A stretch of DNA of 64,000 bases from Tsukamurella paurometabola (GTDB lineage: Bacteria > Actinomycetota > Actinomycetes > Mycobacteriales > Mycobacteriaceae), in assembly GCF_900631615.1 (NCBI RefSeq), contig NZ_LR131273.1, positions 1,798,001 through 1,862,000 of the forward strand, given 5' to 3'. The position numbers and the translations under genes are program-made. The notes under the pieces are model-generated. The model was given only the letters and a program-made list of their open reading frames with translations. It was not told where the DNA came from and searched no databases. This document shows, piece after piece, positions 43,589-52,585 of the stretch (position 1 is its first letter; every line of letters starts with the position of its first letter).

Positions 43589-43614
43589 ACGGGACCGGTG
43601 TCGGACCCTGCCGG

Positions 43615-43620
43615 TAACCT
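43615..43620 (+). promoter_or_regulatory. -10 element for leaderless dnaX
   Basis: TAACCT ends 6 bases before the GTG start of dnaX; no ribosome site lies between. Confidence 0.45.
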
Positions 43621-43626
43621 GGCACC

Positions 43627-45873
43627 GTGGCTCTCTACCGCAAGTACCGTCCAGCGACGTTCGCCGAGGTCGTGGGGCAGGAGCACGTCACCGAGCCGCT
43701 GAGCACGGCGCTCGATTCGGGCCGGGTGAACCACGCCTACCTGTTCTCCGGGCCGCGCGGCTGCGGCAAGACCTCGTCGGCGCGGATCCTGGCCCGTTCG
43801 CTCAACTGCGAGCAGGGCCCCACGAGCACGCCGTGCGGCGTCTGCAGTTCGTGCGTGGCGCTCGCCCCCGGCGGCCCCGGCAACCTCGACGTGACGGAGA
43901 TGGACGCCGCCAGCCACGGCGGTGTCGACGACGCCCGCGAGCTCCGCGACCGCGCCTTCTACGCGCCGGCCGAATCGCGCTACCGCGTCTTCATCGTCGA
44001 CGAGGCGCACATGGTGACGCCGCAGGGCTTCAACGCACTGCTGAAGATTGTCGAGGAGCCGCCGGAGCACCTCATCTTCATCTTCGCGACCACCGAGCCG
44101 GAGAAGGTGCTCACCACCATCCGCTCCCGCACGCACCACTATCCGTTCCGGCTGCTCGCGCCGAACGTGATGCGGCCGCTGCTGGAGAAGATCACCACCG
44201 CGGAGAACGTGCCCGTCGAGCCGCAGGTGTACCCGCTCGTCATCCGTGCGGGCGGGGGCTCGCCGCGTGACTCGCTGTCGATCATGGATCAGTTGCTCGC
44301 CGGTGCCGGGCCGGAGGGAGTCACCTACCAGCGGGCCCTCGGTCTACTCGGCGTGACCGATACCGCGCTCATCGACGCCGCGGTCGATGCGCTCGCCGCC
44401 GCGGACGGCGGGGCACTGTTCGGCGCCGTCGAGAGGGTGATGGAGGCCGGGCACGATCCCCGCCGTTTCGCCACCGACCTGCTGGAGCGCCTGCGCGATC
44501 TCATCCTGCTGCACACGGTCCCGGACGCCGCGGACCGCGGCCTCGTGGACGTGCCGCAGGACGTGCTCGAGACCATGCGCGGCGAGGCCGCGAAGCTGGG
44601 TCTCGCGACTCTCACCCGGTGCGCCGAGGTCACGCACGCCTCGCTCGCGGAGATGCGCGGCGCCACGTCGCCGCGCCTGCTCCTCGAGGTGATGTGCGCG
44701 CGCATGCTGCTTCCCGCCGCCGACGACTCGCAGGCCGCGCTGCTCCAGCGCATCGAGGCGCTCGAGCGCCGTCCCGCCGGCGCCCCCGTCGACGGTGCCG
44801 CAGCCGCCCCCACCACTGCGGCGCCCGCGGGCGCCCCCACGGCTCCGCAGTCCGACGGTCCGCCGTCCCGTTTCGTCCGGCCCAGCCAGCGGCAGGCGGA
44901 GGCCGCAGCGGCCCCGGAGGCGCACCAGCAGGCCCCGGAGGCGCACGGGCCGGCCCCGCGGTCCGCCGCGCCGGAGAGCGCCCCGCCCGCCGCCGCCCAG
45001 CCCGCTCCCGCCGCGCAGGCCGCGCCGGCGCCCGCCGCGGAGCCCGTGCCGCCTGCCGAGCCCGCGCGCCCCGCCGAATCGGAGCCGGTGCTGCACCGGC
45101 CGGAGCCCGACCCGGAGCCGGTCGCGCCGGTCGCCGCGCCGGAGCCCGCTCCGCCCGCCCGGGAGGCCGACCGCCCCGCTCCGGAGCCCGAACGCGCGCC
45201 CGAGCCCGAGCCGGATCGCCCGCCCGCGCAGGCACCGGCGGCGCAGGCCCCCGCGGCGCACGTACCGTCGGGCCCGTCGGTCGAGGAGGTCCGGACGGCC
45301 TGGCCCAAGGTGCTGCGGGCGGTCAAGGACCGCAGCACGGTGACGTTCGCGCTGATGCCGAACGTGCAGGTGCTCGGCCTCGCCGACGGTGTGCTGCATC
45401 TCGCGCTGCCGATCCCCGCTCTGCTCAGCAGGTTCAGCGACCAGCAGCACGTGGGCAACCTGCGCGACGCGGTCCGCGAGGTCTTCGGTACGCAGTGGGA
45501 CGTCGAGGTCGGCGACGGTAGTGGCGCCCGAACCCAGGGCGCGCCCCCGGCGCCGACACAGCAGCAGCGCCCGGCGGCCGAGCCGCGCAAGGCGCCCCCC
45601 ACGTTCGAGCGGCGCAGCCGCGCCGGTGATCAGCGTCCCGACCCGCGCCCGGCGGGCCGGGAGAACCGCGCACCGTCGCACCACGACGACATTCCGCTCC
45701 CGCCCGAGCCGGACCCCGAGCCGGCGCCGGTCGAGGAGGTCTCCGAGGAGGAGATGATCGAGGCGGCGCACCGCGAGGACGCGGCGTCGGGCGGCAGCAC
45801 GGCTCCTCGTCGGGACCCCGACGAGATCGCGCTGGAGTTGCTCAAGAACGAGCTCGGCGCCCGCCCCATCTGA
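43627..45873 (+). CDS. dnaX: DNA polymerase III subunits gamma and tau
   Basis: Clamp-loader ATPase of 748 residues. The N-terminal AAA+ module has Walker A GPRGCGKTS (42-50), zinc cysteines C61, C70, C73 and C76 (intact), DEAH (125-128) and sensor region ATTEPEKVLTTIRSR. Residues about 380-560 are a long Pro/Ala/Glu-rich linker with near-repeats such as EPEPD. A C-terminal tau-like domain follows (VRTAWPKVLRAVKDRSTVTFALM, HLALPIPALLSRFSDQQHVGNL landmarks). I found no E. coli-type A-rich slippery site, so gamma is probably not made by frameshifting. GTG start, leaderless. Position after ffs and the Rv3722c homologue is conserved. Confidence 0.94.
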   Translation: MALYRKYRPATFAEVVGQEHVTEPLSTALDSGRVNHAYLFSGPRGCGKTSSARILARSLNCEQGPTSTPCGVCSSCVALAPGGPGNLDVTEMDAASHGGVDDARELRDRAFYAPAESRYRVFIVDEAHMVTPQGFNALLKIVEEPPEHLIFIFATTEPEKVLTTIRSRTHHYPFRLLAPNVMRPLLEKITTAENVPVEPQVYPLVIRAGGGSPRDSLSIMDQLLAGAGPEGVTYQRALGLLGVTDTALIDAAVDALAAADGGALFGAVERVMEAGHDPRRFATDLLERLRDLILLHTVPDAADRGLVDVPQDVLETMRGEAAKLGLATLTRCAEVTHASLAEMRGATSPRLLLEVMCARMLLPAADDSQAALLQRIEALERRPAGAPVDGAAAAPTTAAPAGAPTAPQSDGPPSRFVRPSQRQAEAAAAPEAHQQAPEAHGPAPRSAAPESAPPAAAQPAPAAQAAPAPAAEPVPPAEPARPAESEPVLHRPEPDPEPVAPVAAPEPAPPAREADRPAPEPERAPEPEPDRPPAQAPAAQAPAAHVPSGPSVEEVRTAWPKVLRAVKDRSTVTFALMPNVQVLGLADGVLHLALPIPALLSRFSDQQHVGNLRDAVREVFGTQWDVEVGDGSGARTQGAPPAPTQQQRPAAEPRKAPPTFERRSRAGDQRPDPRPAGRENRAPSHHDDIPLPPEPDPEPAPVEEVSEEEMIEAAHREDAASGGSTAPRRDPDEIALELLKNELGARPI

Positions 45874-45889
45874 CCGCGATGATCCGATC

Positions 45890-46336
45890 ATGAGGAGGCG
45901 GCCGGGGCGTGTCGTTGCCGCGATGGTGATCGCTGCGGCCCTCGCCGGGTGCGGACCGGCGGGCACTGCGCCGCCGGTCCCCGCGGTCAGGGAGGACACA
46001 GCGCCGATTCAGAAGCGGGTCACGAACATCGGGGACCGGTTCACCGTCCGCTGGGTGGGTGGGGCCCTCGGCGACGAGCGGGTGCCGGGACCGAACGCCT
46101 CGTGGATCGACGCCGTCGTCACCGTCGGGGACGCGGCCGCGGTGTCGGCGCTCCGGGCTGCTCTGGGACCGTCCGGCGTCGAGGCGCGGCCCGCCGTGGC
46201 CGCGGCGCTCGGTGACCCGGGGGCGGGAATGACCAGTGCCGGGCTCGACGCCTTCGTGGCGGTCGAACCCGGCACCGTGCGAGCGTTCCTCCAGCCGGAG
46301 CGCGGCGTGCTCGTGGTGAAGTACTTCCGGGGCTGA
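45890..46336 (+). CDS. Small lipoprotein of unknown function
   Basis: Lipoprotein of 148 residues: signal MRRRPGRVVAAMVIAAALAGC with lipobox LAGC, then a compact domain with VTNIGDRFTVRWVGGALGDERVPGP and DAVVTVGDAAAVSALRAAL. It is expected on the outer face of the membrane. I do not recognise the family. It begins 16 bases after dnaX on the same strand and converges with the methyltransferase gene 5 bases away, so it may be carried on the dnaX transcript. Start ATG 45890 with a weak ribosome site. Confidence 0.72.
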   Translation: MRRRPGRVVAAMVIAAALAGCGPAGTAPPVPAVREDTAPIQKRVTNIGDRFTVRWVGGALGDERVPGPNASWIDAVVTVGDAAAVSALRAALGPSGVEARPAVAAALGDPGAGMTSAGLDAFVAVEPGTVRAFLQPERGVLVVKYFRG

Positions 46337-46341
46337 TCCGG

Positions 46342-47643
46342 CTAGGCGTCCCACCAGGGGCGCAGCGGTAGGTCGCCCGCCCCGCCCTTGGCGTCCAGCT
46401 TCACCGCGAGCACCTGGTGCAGCTGAACCACGTTGCGCTCGAAGCCCAGTCGGGAGCCGGCCATGTAGAGGCCCCACACGCGGGCGGTGCCCAATCCGAC
46501 CTCGGCGACGGCCTCGTCCCAGTTGTCGACCAGGTTGCGGCACCATGCGGCGAGCGTGAGGGCGTAGTGCTCGCGGAGATTCTCCTCGTGCCGCACCTCC
46601 ATCCCGCCGATGTCCTGGATCGCGGCGATCACGCGGCCCGAGCCGGTGAGCTCGCCGTCGGGGAACACGTACCGGTCGATGAACTGGCCGCCCTTGCCCG
46701 ACAGCTTGTTGTCGTGCCGGGTGATCGTGTGATTGAGCAGCAGCCCACCGGTCTTGAGCTTGTCGCGCAAGGACGTGAAGTACGAGGGGTAGTTGTGCAC
46801 GCCGATGTGCTCGGTGAGCCCGATTGAGCTGATCGCGTCGAAGTCGCCCTCGGGCACGTCGCGGTAGTCGCTGTAGCGCACCTCGGCGAACTCGCCGAGG
46901 CCCTCCGCCTCGATCGCGGCTTGCGCCCATTCCGCCTGTTCCTTGGACAGTGTCGCGCCGATGGCGTGCACCCCGCGGCGGGCGGCGTACCGCACCATGC
47001 CGCCCCACCCGCAGCCCACGTCCAGCAGTCGGTCGCCCGGCTTGAGGCGCAGCTTCTCGAAGACCAAGCGGTACTTGTTCTCCTGCGCCTCCTCGAGCGA
47101 AGCGCCCGCATCGGGATAGCAGGCGCAGGTGTACGTCATCGACGGTCCGAGAACGAGCTCGTAGAACCGGTTGGAGACGTCGTAGTGGTGGTGGATCGCA
47201 TCGGCGTCGCGGGAGCGGCTGTGGCGCAGGCCCTCGGCGATCCGCCGCCAGCGCGGCACGGCCTCCTGGGGTGGAGGCGCGATCGGGATCATGTGCTCGG
47301 CCCCGACCGATCGTGCGATCTGCGCGATCAGCTTGGGGCCCGGCTTGGCGAACTTCAGGTCGTCGGACAGCGCCCGGAGCGCCTCGTAGGGGTCGCCCGG
47401 AGGTGCGCCGGTGAGCTCCAGGTCGCCGGCGATGTAGGCGCGGGCGAGCCCCATGTCGCCGGGTGCCGTTGCGAGGTAGGTGGTTCCGCGCGGGGTGAGC
47501 AGGTCGAGGCCGTACGGCGCGTCGTCCGGGCCGGCCGACGATCCGTCGTAGGCCTTCACCCGGATGGCGAGCTTGCCGCCCGCCACCTTCTCGATGATCT
47601 CGGCGAGGCTGAGCTTGGGGAGATGCTCAGTGGACCGCGTCAA
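46342..47643 (-). CDS. Cyclopropane-fatty-acid-synthase-family methyltransferase (TmsB/Rv3720-like)
   Basis: SAM-dependent methyltransferase of 433 residues acting on phospholipid-bound unsaturated fatty acids. It has a 140-residue N-terminal extension as in CFA synthases, then HHHYDVSNRFYELVLG, SAM site RLLDVGCGWGG (205-215), GLTEHIG and the RYVFPDGEL block. With the adjacent FAD oxidoreductase it resembles TmsB/TmsA (BfaB/BfaA), which make 10-methyl branched acids such as tuberculostearic acid; position corresponds to Rv3720. The start is a TTG at 47643 with AGGAGG 7 bases upstream, 1 base after the stop of the oxidoreductase gene. Confidence 0.88.
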   Translation of the reverse strand: MTRSTEHLPKLSLAEIIEKVAGGKLAIRVKAYDGSSAGPDDAPYGLDLLTPRGTTYLATAPGDMGLARAYIAGDLELTGAPPGDPYEALRALSDDLKFAKPGPKLIAQIARSVGAEHMIPIAPPPQEAVPRWRRIAEGLRHSRSRDADAIHHHYDVSNRFYELVLGPSMTYTCACYPDAGASLEEAQENKYRLVFEKLRLKPGDRLLDVGCGWGGMVRYAARRGVHAIGATLSKEQAEWAQAAIEAEGLGEFAEVRYSDYRDVPEGDFDAISSIGLTEHIGVHNYPSYFTSLRDKLKTGGLLLNHTITRHDNKLSGKGGQFIDRYVFPDGELTGSGRVIAAIQDIGGMEVRHEENLREHYALTLAAWCRNLVDNWDEAVAEVGLGTARVWGLYMAGSRLGFERNVVQLHQVLAVKLDAKGGAGDLPLRPWWDA

Positions 47644-47644
47644 T

Positions 47645-49096
47645 TCACTGCCTCCTGACTGTCTTGTCGTACAGCCCCAGCAGACGATCCTCCGGGTCGT
47701 AGCGGGACTTGTACTTCTCCAAGTGGATTCCGCCGTAGAGCTCGTCGAACTCGGCGCGCTCGTAGAAGGCCTCGGAGTACAGGGACTTGTGTCCACCCAG
47801 CTCCGACACCTTCTTCTCGATCAGGCGGTTCGCCCGGCCCTCGATCTGGCCGGGTTGCTTCGGGACCGCGGACCAGAAACCGATGTTCACGTAGGTCTCG
47901 CGGGGTTCCAGCGGATACAGCGGCCACGGGCGGTCCGGATCGGCTCCGGGCGGCAGCGGATCGCGCAACCGCAACGGGCACAGCCAGATCGGCTCGATGG
48001 GGATCTCGTCCAGGAACCATTCGAGGAATTCGACGGTCTCGTCGATGTGCACCTCGATGTCCTGCACCACGCGCTCGCCGGGCGGCTCGCCCTTGCGCGC
48101 GGCCAGCTTGTCGCCGATGTCCCATCGCCGGTCGAGCGCCACCAGTTTCCAATAGAAGCTGCTGCGCAGCAGCTGCTTCGGCCACAGGCGTCGCACCTTC
48201 GGGTTCTGTGCGCCGAACGCGCGCGAGCACCAGAACCAGTCCGTGTCCCACCGCCACAGGTAGTCGTGCGTGGTGAGTCTGTCGCGCTGCACACCGTCGG
48301 CGTGCTGGATCGAGCGGTAGTAGATCTCCCGGCCGGTGTAGTCGCTCAGCGGTCCGGGCTCGTCGGTCTTGCGGCCGAGGACGAGATACGACTCCGTGGC
48401 GGAGAACACGACCCCGTCGAGGTAGTCGACGGGCTCACCGTCGTGGTCGCGGGTGTCGACGATGCGCGACATCGTCTCCTGCAGCTCGTCGAGGGTGTGG
48501 AAGCGGATGTGCCGCAGCTCGACGTACCGCGCCACCGGCTCCAGCTCGATGGTGAGCCGGGTCGAGTAGCCCAGCGTGCCGTACGAGTTGGGGAAGCCGA
48601 AGAAGAGGTCGGCGTGCGGGCCGCCGGGTGCGGCGGTGACCACCTCGCCGCTGCCGGTGAGGATGTCCATCGACAGCACGGCCTCGTGCGGCAGGCCGGC
48701 CCGGAACGAGCTGGATTCGATGCCCATGCCGGTCACCGCGCCGCCGAGGGTGATGGTCTTCAGCTGCGGCACGACCGTCGGGGCGAGACCGAACGGCAGC
48801 GTCGCGGCCACGAGGTCCTCGTAGGTGCACATGCCGCCCACGTCCGCCGTGCGGGTCTCGGGGTCGACGGAGACGACCGAGGTGAGCCCCGAGACGTCGA
48901 GCCCCGGGGCGTCGGTGGCCGCACGGGCGCGGAACAGGTTCGAGGTCTTCTTGGCCAGGCGGACCCGCGCGTTCGGGGGGATGGCGCGGTAGCTGTCGCG
49001 CAGCCTCGCGAGGCCCTCCTGGTAGGCGGCTTCGCCTGCGATCGGGACCGGCGACGGGGTCCGCGCCGGCGTTGCGTTGCGAGCACTCACGATCAT
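47645..49096 (-). CDS. FAD-dependent oxidoreductase (TmsA/Rv3719-like)
   Basis: Flavoprotein of 483 residues of the FAD_binding_4 (VAO-like) family. FAD contacts are visible in TSVVSVDPETRTADVGGMCTYEDLV and TITLGGAVTGMGIESSSFRAGLPHEAVL (landmarks). It lacks a covalent-FAD His motif at the usual spot. TmsA-type enzymes reduce the methylene-fatty-acid intermediate made by the partner methyltransferase to the 10-methyl acid. Genes are adjacent and the downstream ribosome site lies inside this gene, so expression is coupled. Start ATG 49096; a GTG 6 bases later is also possible. Synteny matches Rv3719. Confidence 0.87.
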   Translation of the reverse strand: MIVSARNATPARTPSPVPIAGEAAYQEGLARLRDSYRAIPPNARVRLAKKTSNLFRARAATDAPGLDVSGLTSVVSVDPETRTADVGGMCTYEDLVAATLPFGLAPTVVPQLKTITLGGAVTGMGIESSSFRAGLPHEAVLSMDILTGSGEVVTAAPGGPHADLFFGFPNSYGTLGYSTRLTIELEPVARYVELRHIRFHTLDELQETMSRIVDTRDHDGEPVDYLDGVVFSATESYLVLGRKTDEPGPLSDYTGREIYYRSIQHADGVQRDRLTTHDYLWRWDTDWFWCSRAFGAQNPKVRRLWPKQLLRSSFYWKLVALDRRWDIGDKLAARKGEPPGERVVQDIEVHIDETVEFLEWFLDEIPIEPIWLCPLRLRDPLPPGADPDRPWPLYPLEPRETYVNIGFWSAVPKQPGQIEGRANRLIEKKVSELGGHKSLYSEAFYERAEFDELYGGIHLEKYKSRYDPEDRLLGLYDKTVRRQ

Positions 49097-49231
49097 CGAC
49101 GCTATACCCCTCGGGCGCGACGCGCGCGGGTCGTTACCGATTGGTTAGGCTGGCATCGAACCCGTCGGCGGTGCCGACATCCACGCCTCCGACCTCGCCG
49201 GAGGCACCGATACTCAGAGGATCGAAGTACG

Positions 49232-49681
49232 TTGGCCCAGGTAACCGCCACTCAGTCCATCGCCATCGCCGCCGCGCCCGAGAAGGTCCTGGCCGCGATC
49301 GCCGACTACACCCGTCGCGCCGAGATTCTGCCTCCGAACTACCGCGAGTACCGCGTCGTGGAGGGCGGGCAGGGCTCCGGCACCGTCGCGGAGTGGGTCC
49401 TGCAGGCTACGGAGAAGCGCTCGCGGAACGTGCGGGCCACCGTCACCGTCGACGGCGCCACCGTGACCGAGACCGACGCGAACAGCTCGATGGTCACCAC
49501 CTACCGCGCCGTCGCCGCGGACAGCGCCGGCGACGCGACCACCGTCACCATCACCACCACGTGGCAGGGCGCCGGCGGCATCGGCGGCTTCTTCGAGAAG
49601 ACCTTCGCGCCCAAGGGCCTCGGCCGCATCTATCGCGAGCTGCTGACCAACCTCAAGGTGCAGGTGGAGTCCAACGGCTAG
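49232..49681 (+). CDS. SRPBCC family protein (Rv3718c-like)
   Basis: Helix-grip ligand-binding protein of 149 residues. Begins AQVTATQSIAIAAAPEKVLAAIADYTRRAEILPP, typical of polyketide-cyclase-like SRPBCC members; the C-terminal helix is GLGRIYRELLTNLKVQVE. Ligand unknown. The TTG at 49232 is the only start that gives the family N-terminus (AGAGG lies 10 bases upstream). Position beside the oxidoreductase pair and the amidase matches Rv3718c. Its stop codon is followed at once by sequence that looks coding in the next gene's frame. Confidence 0.85.
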   Translation: MAQVTATQSIAIAAAPEKVLAAIADYTRRAEILPPNYREYRVVEGGQGSGTVAEWVLQATEKRSRNVRATVTVDGATVTETDANSSMVTTYRAVAADSAGDATTVTITTTWQGAGGIGGFFEKTFAPKGLGRIYRELLTNLKVQVESNG

Positions 49682-49826
49682 GCGGCGCCGGCACCGCGGC
49701 GCGCCCGTCGCGCCGCTGCCGCTGCGTGACGGGGTCGACCCGACCCGGCTCGTCATCGCCGAGGAGGAGGCCGGCCGCACTCTCGGTGAGGTTCTCGAGG
49801 CCAGGTTCCCCGGCACCGCGGAGTAC

Positions 49827-50666
49827 GTGGCCCGGGAGAGCGCGGCCGGGTGCGTCCTCGGCTCCGACGGTGCGCCGCTCGGGCCCGGATCGGTCCTCGC
49901 CGCCAGGCAGGCGGTGTGGATGTACCGCGAGCTGCCGGACGAGATCGACGTGCCGTTCGCGATGCCGGTGCTCTACGAGGACGAGCGGATCGTCGTCGTG
50001 GACAAACCGCACTTCCTCGCGACGATGCCGCGCGGGGCCCGGGTCGTGCAGAGCGCCCTGGTGCGCCTGCGTCGCGAACTCGACGAGCCGCAGCTCTCGC
50101 CCGCGCACCGGCTCGACCGGCTCACCGCCGGCGTGCTGCTGTTCACCCGCGACCCGGCGGTGCGCGGCGCCTATCAGCAGTTGTTCGCCACCGGCGGGGC
50201 GCGCAAGGAGTACGCGGCGCTGGCGCCGGTGGATCCTGGCCTGGAGTTGCCGACGGTCGTGGAGTCGCGCATCGAGAAGACGCCGGGCATCATGCGCGCC
50301 TACGAGGTGGCCGGTCCGGTCAACGCGCGCAGCCGCGTCGAGCTGGAGGCCGAGGTGCCCGACGGTCGGGGCGGCATCGTCGGGCGGTACCGACTGCGCC
50401 CGGAGACGGGTAAGACGCATCAGCTCCGGCTGCACATGTCCGGGCTGGGGGTGCCGATCCTCGGCGACCCGCTGTACCCGGAGCCGCGGGAGTTCGTGGA
50501 CGGCGACTTCTCCGACCCGCTGCGCCTGCTGGCGCGCCGGTTGGCCTTCACGGACCCGATCGGCGGAACCGAGCGGGAGTTCGTGAGCTCGCGTGCACTC
50601 AGCGCCGGGGAATTCGCAGTGCAGCACGAACCTCCGAAGGCGGATTCGGCTTCGGAGGGCAACTGA
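49827..50666 (+). CDS. RluA-type RNA pseudouridine synthase, start uncertain
   Basis: Isomerises uridine to pseudouridine in rRNA or tRNA. From the first canonical start (GTG 49827) it has 279 residues with the active-site block SPAHRLDRLTAGVLLFTRD (Asp in HRLDR), VVVDKPHFLATMPRG and TGKTHQLRLHM. Coding character clearly extends upstream: the same frame reads GAPVAPLPLRDGVDP from about 49701, a region normally present in this family. No ATG, GTG or TTG occurs in frame between the stop at 49644 and 49827. Initiation at a CTG (49716/49722), or a sequence error near 49680, could explain this. Confidence 0.85.
   Translation: MARESAAGCVLGSDGAPLGPGSVLAARQAVWMYRELPDEIDVPFAMPVLYEDERIVVVDKPHFLATMPRGARVVQSALVRLRRELDEPQLSPAHRLDRLTAGVLLFTRDPAVRGAYQQLFATGGARKEYAALAPVDPGLELPTVVESRIEKTPGIMRAYEVAGPVNARSRVELEAEVPDGRGGIVGRYRLRPETGKTHQLRLHMSGLGVPILGDPLYPEPREFVDGDFSDPLRLLARRLAFTDPIGGTEREFVSSRALSAGEFAVQHEPPKADSASEGN
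50631..50658 (+). terminator. Hairpin at the end of the pseudouridine synthase gene
   Basis: CCTCCGAAG and CTTCGGAGG form a perfect 9-bp stem over a 10-base loop, inside the last codons. It may terminate both convergent transcripts (the amidase gene ends at 50692). No T-run follows on the plus strand. Confidence 0.35.
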
Positions 50667-50691
50667 GTGCGGAATCTCCGGGTGCTTCCGG

Positions 50692-51525
50692 CTACCGCGT
50701 CGTGGGCGAGCCCAGGTACGCGCTGATGCCGGCGGCGATCGCGTCGGCGAGCCGCTGCTGGCCGTCGGCGGATTCGAGCACCCTCGCCTCGGTCGCGTCG
50801 CGGAGGTTGCCCGCCTCGACCAGTACCGACGGCACCGTCGCGAGGTTCAGCCCGGCGAGATCGGAGCGCGGGTAGAGGCCGCCGGAGCCGATGTACGAGG
50901 CCGGCGTGAAGCCGCCCGCGACCAGCGCGTCGCGCACCTTCGCGGCGTACGCGGGGCTCGCGGTCTGCTGCGCCGGGTTGAGGGGCGGCGAGGAGAGATT
51001 CACGTGAAACCCTCGGTTACCGGGGGCGGAACCGTCGGCGTGGATGCTCACCGCGGCGTCGGCGCCCCAGGAATTCGCGGCGGCCGCGCGGGCGTCGATG
51101 CACGACGCGACCGAGGTGTCGTCGTTGCGCGAGAGCATCACCTGCGCGCCCGCGGCGGTCAGCGACTGGTAGAGCTTGTACGCCACGGCGTAGTTGAACG
51201 TGTGCTCGGGAACGCCGTTCACGCTGGTCGTCCCGGTGGTCTGGCACGGCTTGGTGCCGCCGCGGCCCGTCGGGACCTGCTTGGTGATCGACGCGTCGTT
51301 CGCGCCGTTGTGGCCGGGATCGACGAAGATCTTCTTGCCCGCGAGGGAGCCCGCGCCGAGCGGGGCCGCGTTGTTCACGAGGGCGGGCCCGGCGGGCGAT
51401 AGGCTGGAGGGTGCGGCCGCGTTCCGCTGCTGTCCGGCGTCACCGATGGTGCAGCCGGAGACGACCAGTGCGGGGAGCACGCCCGCGGCGAGGAGGGCGG
51501 AACAGCGGTTCTTCACGAATCGCAC
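50692..51525 (-). CDS. N-acetylmuramoyl-L-alanine amidase (Rv3717-like) lipoprotein
   Basis: Zinc amidase cleaving the muramoyl-alanine bond of peptidoglycan outside the membrane; 277 residues. The signal peptide [17 protein letters not shown] has a lipobox-like VSGC. The Amidase_3 metal site is visible: VDPGHNG (His), [10 protein letters not shown] (Glu), SIHADGS (His), with catalytic Glu in [10 protein letters not shown] take the GTG at 51525 (MRFVKNRC form); a GTG at 51516 or a longer upstream frame is possible. Rv3717, the syntenic mycobacterial amidase, acts in cell-wall recycling. Divergent from ybaB. Confidence 0.91.
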   Translation of the reverse strand: MRFVKNRCSALLAAGVLPALVVSGCTIGDAGQQRNAAAPSSLSPAGPALVNNAAPLGAGSLAGKKIFVDPGHNGANDASITKQVPTGRGGTKPCQTTGTTSVNGVPEHTFNYAVAYKLYQSLTAAGAQVMLSRNDDTSVASCIDARAAAANSWGADAAVSIHADGSAPGNRGFHVNLSSPPLNPAQQTASPAYAAKVRDALVAGGFTPASYIGSGGLYPRSDLAGLNLATVPSVLVEAGNLRDATEARVLESADGQQRLADAIAAGISAYLGSPTTR

Positions 51526-51609
51526 TGTACCGCCCCAACCGGCACAGTGGTAACACAAGTAACACGAATCGGACATAGCGGGTCCTTGGACCGGCGTAGG
51601 GAGAGAAGC

Positions 51610-51918
51610 ATGCAGCCCGGAGGCTCGATGGAAGACCTGATGGCCCAGGTCGGCGCGATGCAGCAGCAGCTCATGGCGGCCCAGCAGGAACTCGCGGTCA
51701 CGACGGTCGACGGCGAGGCCGGCGGCGGCCTCGTCAAGGTCACCGGCACCGGCGACGGTCAGGTGAAGTCCGTGACCATCGACCCCAAGGTGGTCGACCC
51801 CGAGGACGTCGAGACCCTGCAGGACCTGGTCCTGGGCGCCCTGGCGAACCTCGCGGAGAACACCGCCGCCGTCGCGCAGCAGAAGATGGGTCCGCTGGCC
51901 GGCGGGCTGCCCTTCTGA
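51610..51918 (+). CDS. YbaB/EbfC family nucleoid-associated protein
   Basis: Small DNA-binding protein of 102 residues: N-terminal amphipathic helix rich in Met/Gln ([20 protein letters not shown]) and the family core [21 protein letters not shown] followed by [15 protein letters not shown]. Dimers bind DNA and often precede recR. The start ATG 51610 follows GGGAGAGAAG. recR begins 10 bases after its stop, in the usual ybaB-recR operon (Rv3716c-Rv3715c). Confidence 0.93.
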   Translation: MQPGGSMEDLMAQVGAMQQQLMAAQQELAVTTVDGEAGGGLVKVTGTGDGQVKSVTIDPKVVDPEDVETLQDLVLGALANLAENTAAVAQQKMGPLAGGLPF

Positions 51919-51928
51919 CGGTCGGCAC

Positions 51929-52582
51929 GTGTACGAAGGACCCGTTCAGGAGCTGATCGACGAGTTGGCGAAGCTCCCGGGGGTGGGGCCGCGCGGCGCC
52001 CAGCGCATCGCCTTCCACCTCCTCGGGGTGCAGCCCACCGACATCGATCGGCTCACGAACGCGCTCACCCGCGTGCGCAACGACGTGCGCTACTGCGAGG
52101 TGTGCGGCAACGTCTCCGCGGAGGCGCGCTGCCGGATCTGCTCCGATCCGCGGCGCGACGCCTCCAAGATCTGCGTGGTCGAGGAGGCGAAGGACGTCCA
52201 GGCCGTCGAGCGCACGCGCGAGTACCGCGGTCTCTACCACGTCCTCGGGGGCGCACTGAATCCCATCAAGTCCGTCGGCCCGGACAAGCTGAGGATCCGT
52301 GAGCTGCTCGTCCGCCTCGGCACATCGGTCGACGGGGTCGACGTCGATGAGGTGATCATCGCGACCGATCCGAACACCGAGGGCGAGGCCACCGCCGCGT
52401 TCCTCGTGCGGATGCTCAAGGACTTCCCCGGCCTGACGGTGACCCGCCCCGCCGCGGGCCTGCCGATGGGCGCCGAGCTCGAGTTCGCCGACGAGCTCAC
52501 TCTCGGCCGCGCGATGAGCGGCCGTCGCTCGCTGGCCGAGCCGCCCCGGGTGCTCGAGGAGTTCCCGCCCGCGGGCGGGTGA
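51929..52582 (+). CDS. recR: Recombination mediator protein RecR
   Basis: Acts with RecF/RecO to load RecA at gaps. The 217-residue protein has the N-terminal helix-hairpin-helix ([17 protein letters not shown]), an intact C4 zinc finger (C56, C59, C68, C71), and a Toprim domain ([30 protein letters not shown]). The C-terminus is about 15 residues longer than usual and Pro-rich. GTG start. A P-loop kinase-like gene follows 3 bases later. Confidence 0.95.
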   Translation: MYEGPVQELIDELAKLPGVGPRGAQRIAFHLLGVQPTDIDRLTNALTRVRNDVRYCEVCGNVSAEARCRICSDPRRDASKICVVEEAKDVQAVERTREYRGLYHVLGGALNPIKSVGPDKLRIRELLVRLGTSVDGVDVDEVIIATDPNTEGEATAAFLVRMLKDFPGLTVTRPAAGLPMGAELEFADELTLGRAMSGRRSLAEPPRVLEEFPPAGG

Positions 52583-52585
52583 CGC

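Noticed and set aside
44760-45300. Tandem repeat or CRISPR-like structure in dnaX
   Set aside because: The repetition is a Pro/Ala/Glu-rich protein linker with irregular units, not DNA repeats with spacers.
43627-45873. Programmed frameshift in dnaX
   Set aside because: No A-rich slippery heptamer or obvious downstream hairpin at the gamma/tau boundary; codons are all GC-rich.
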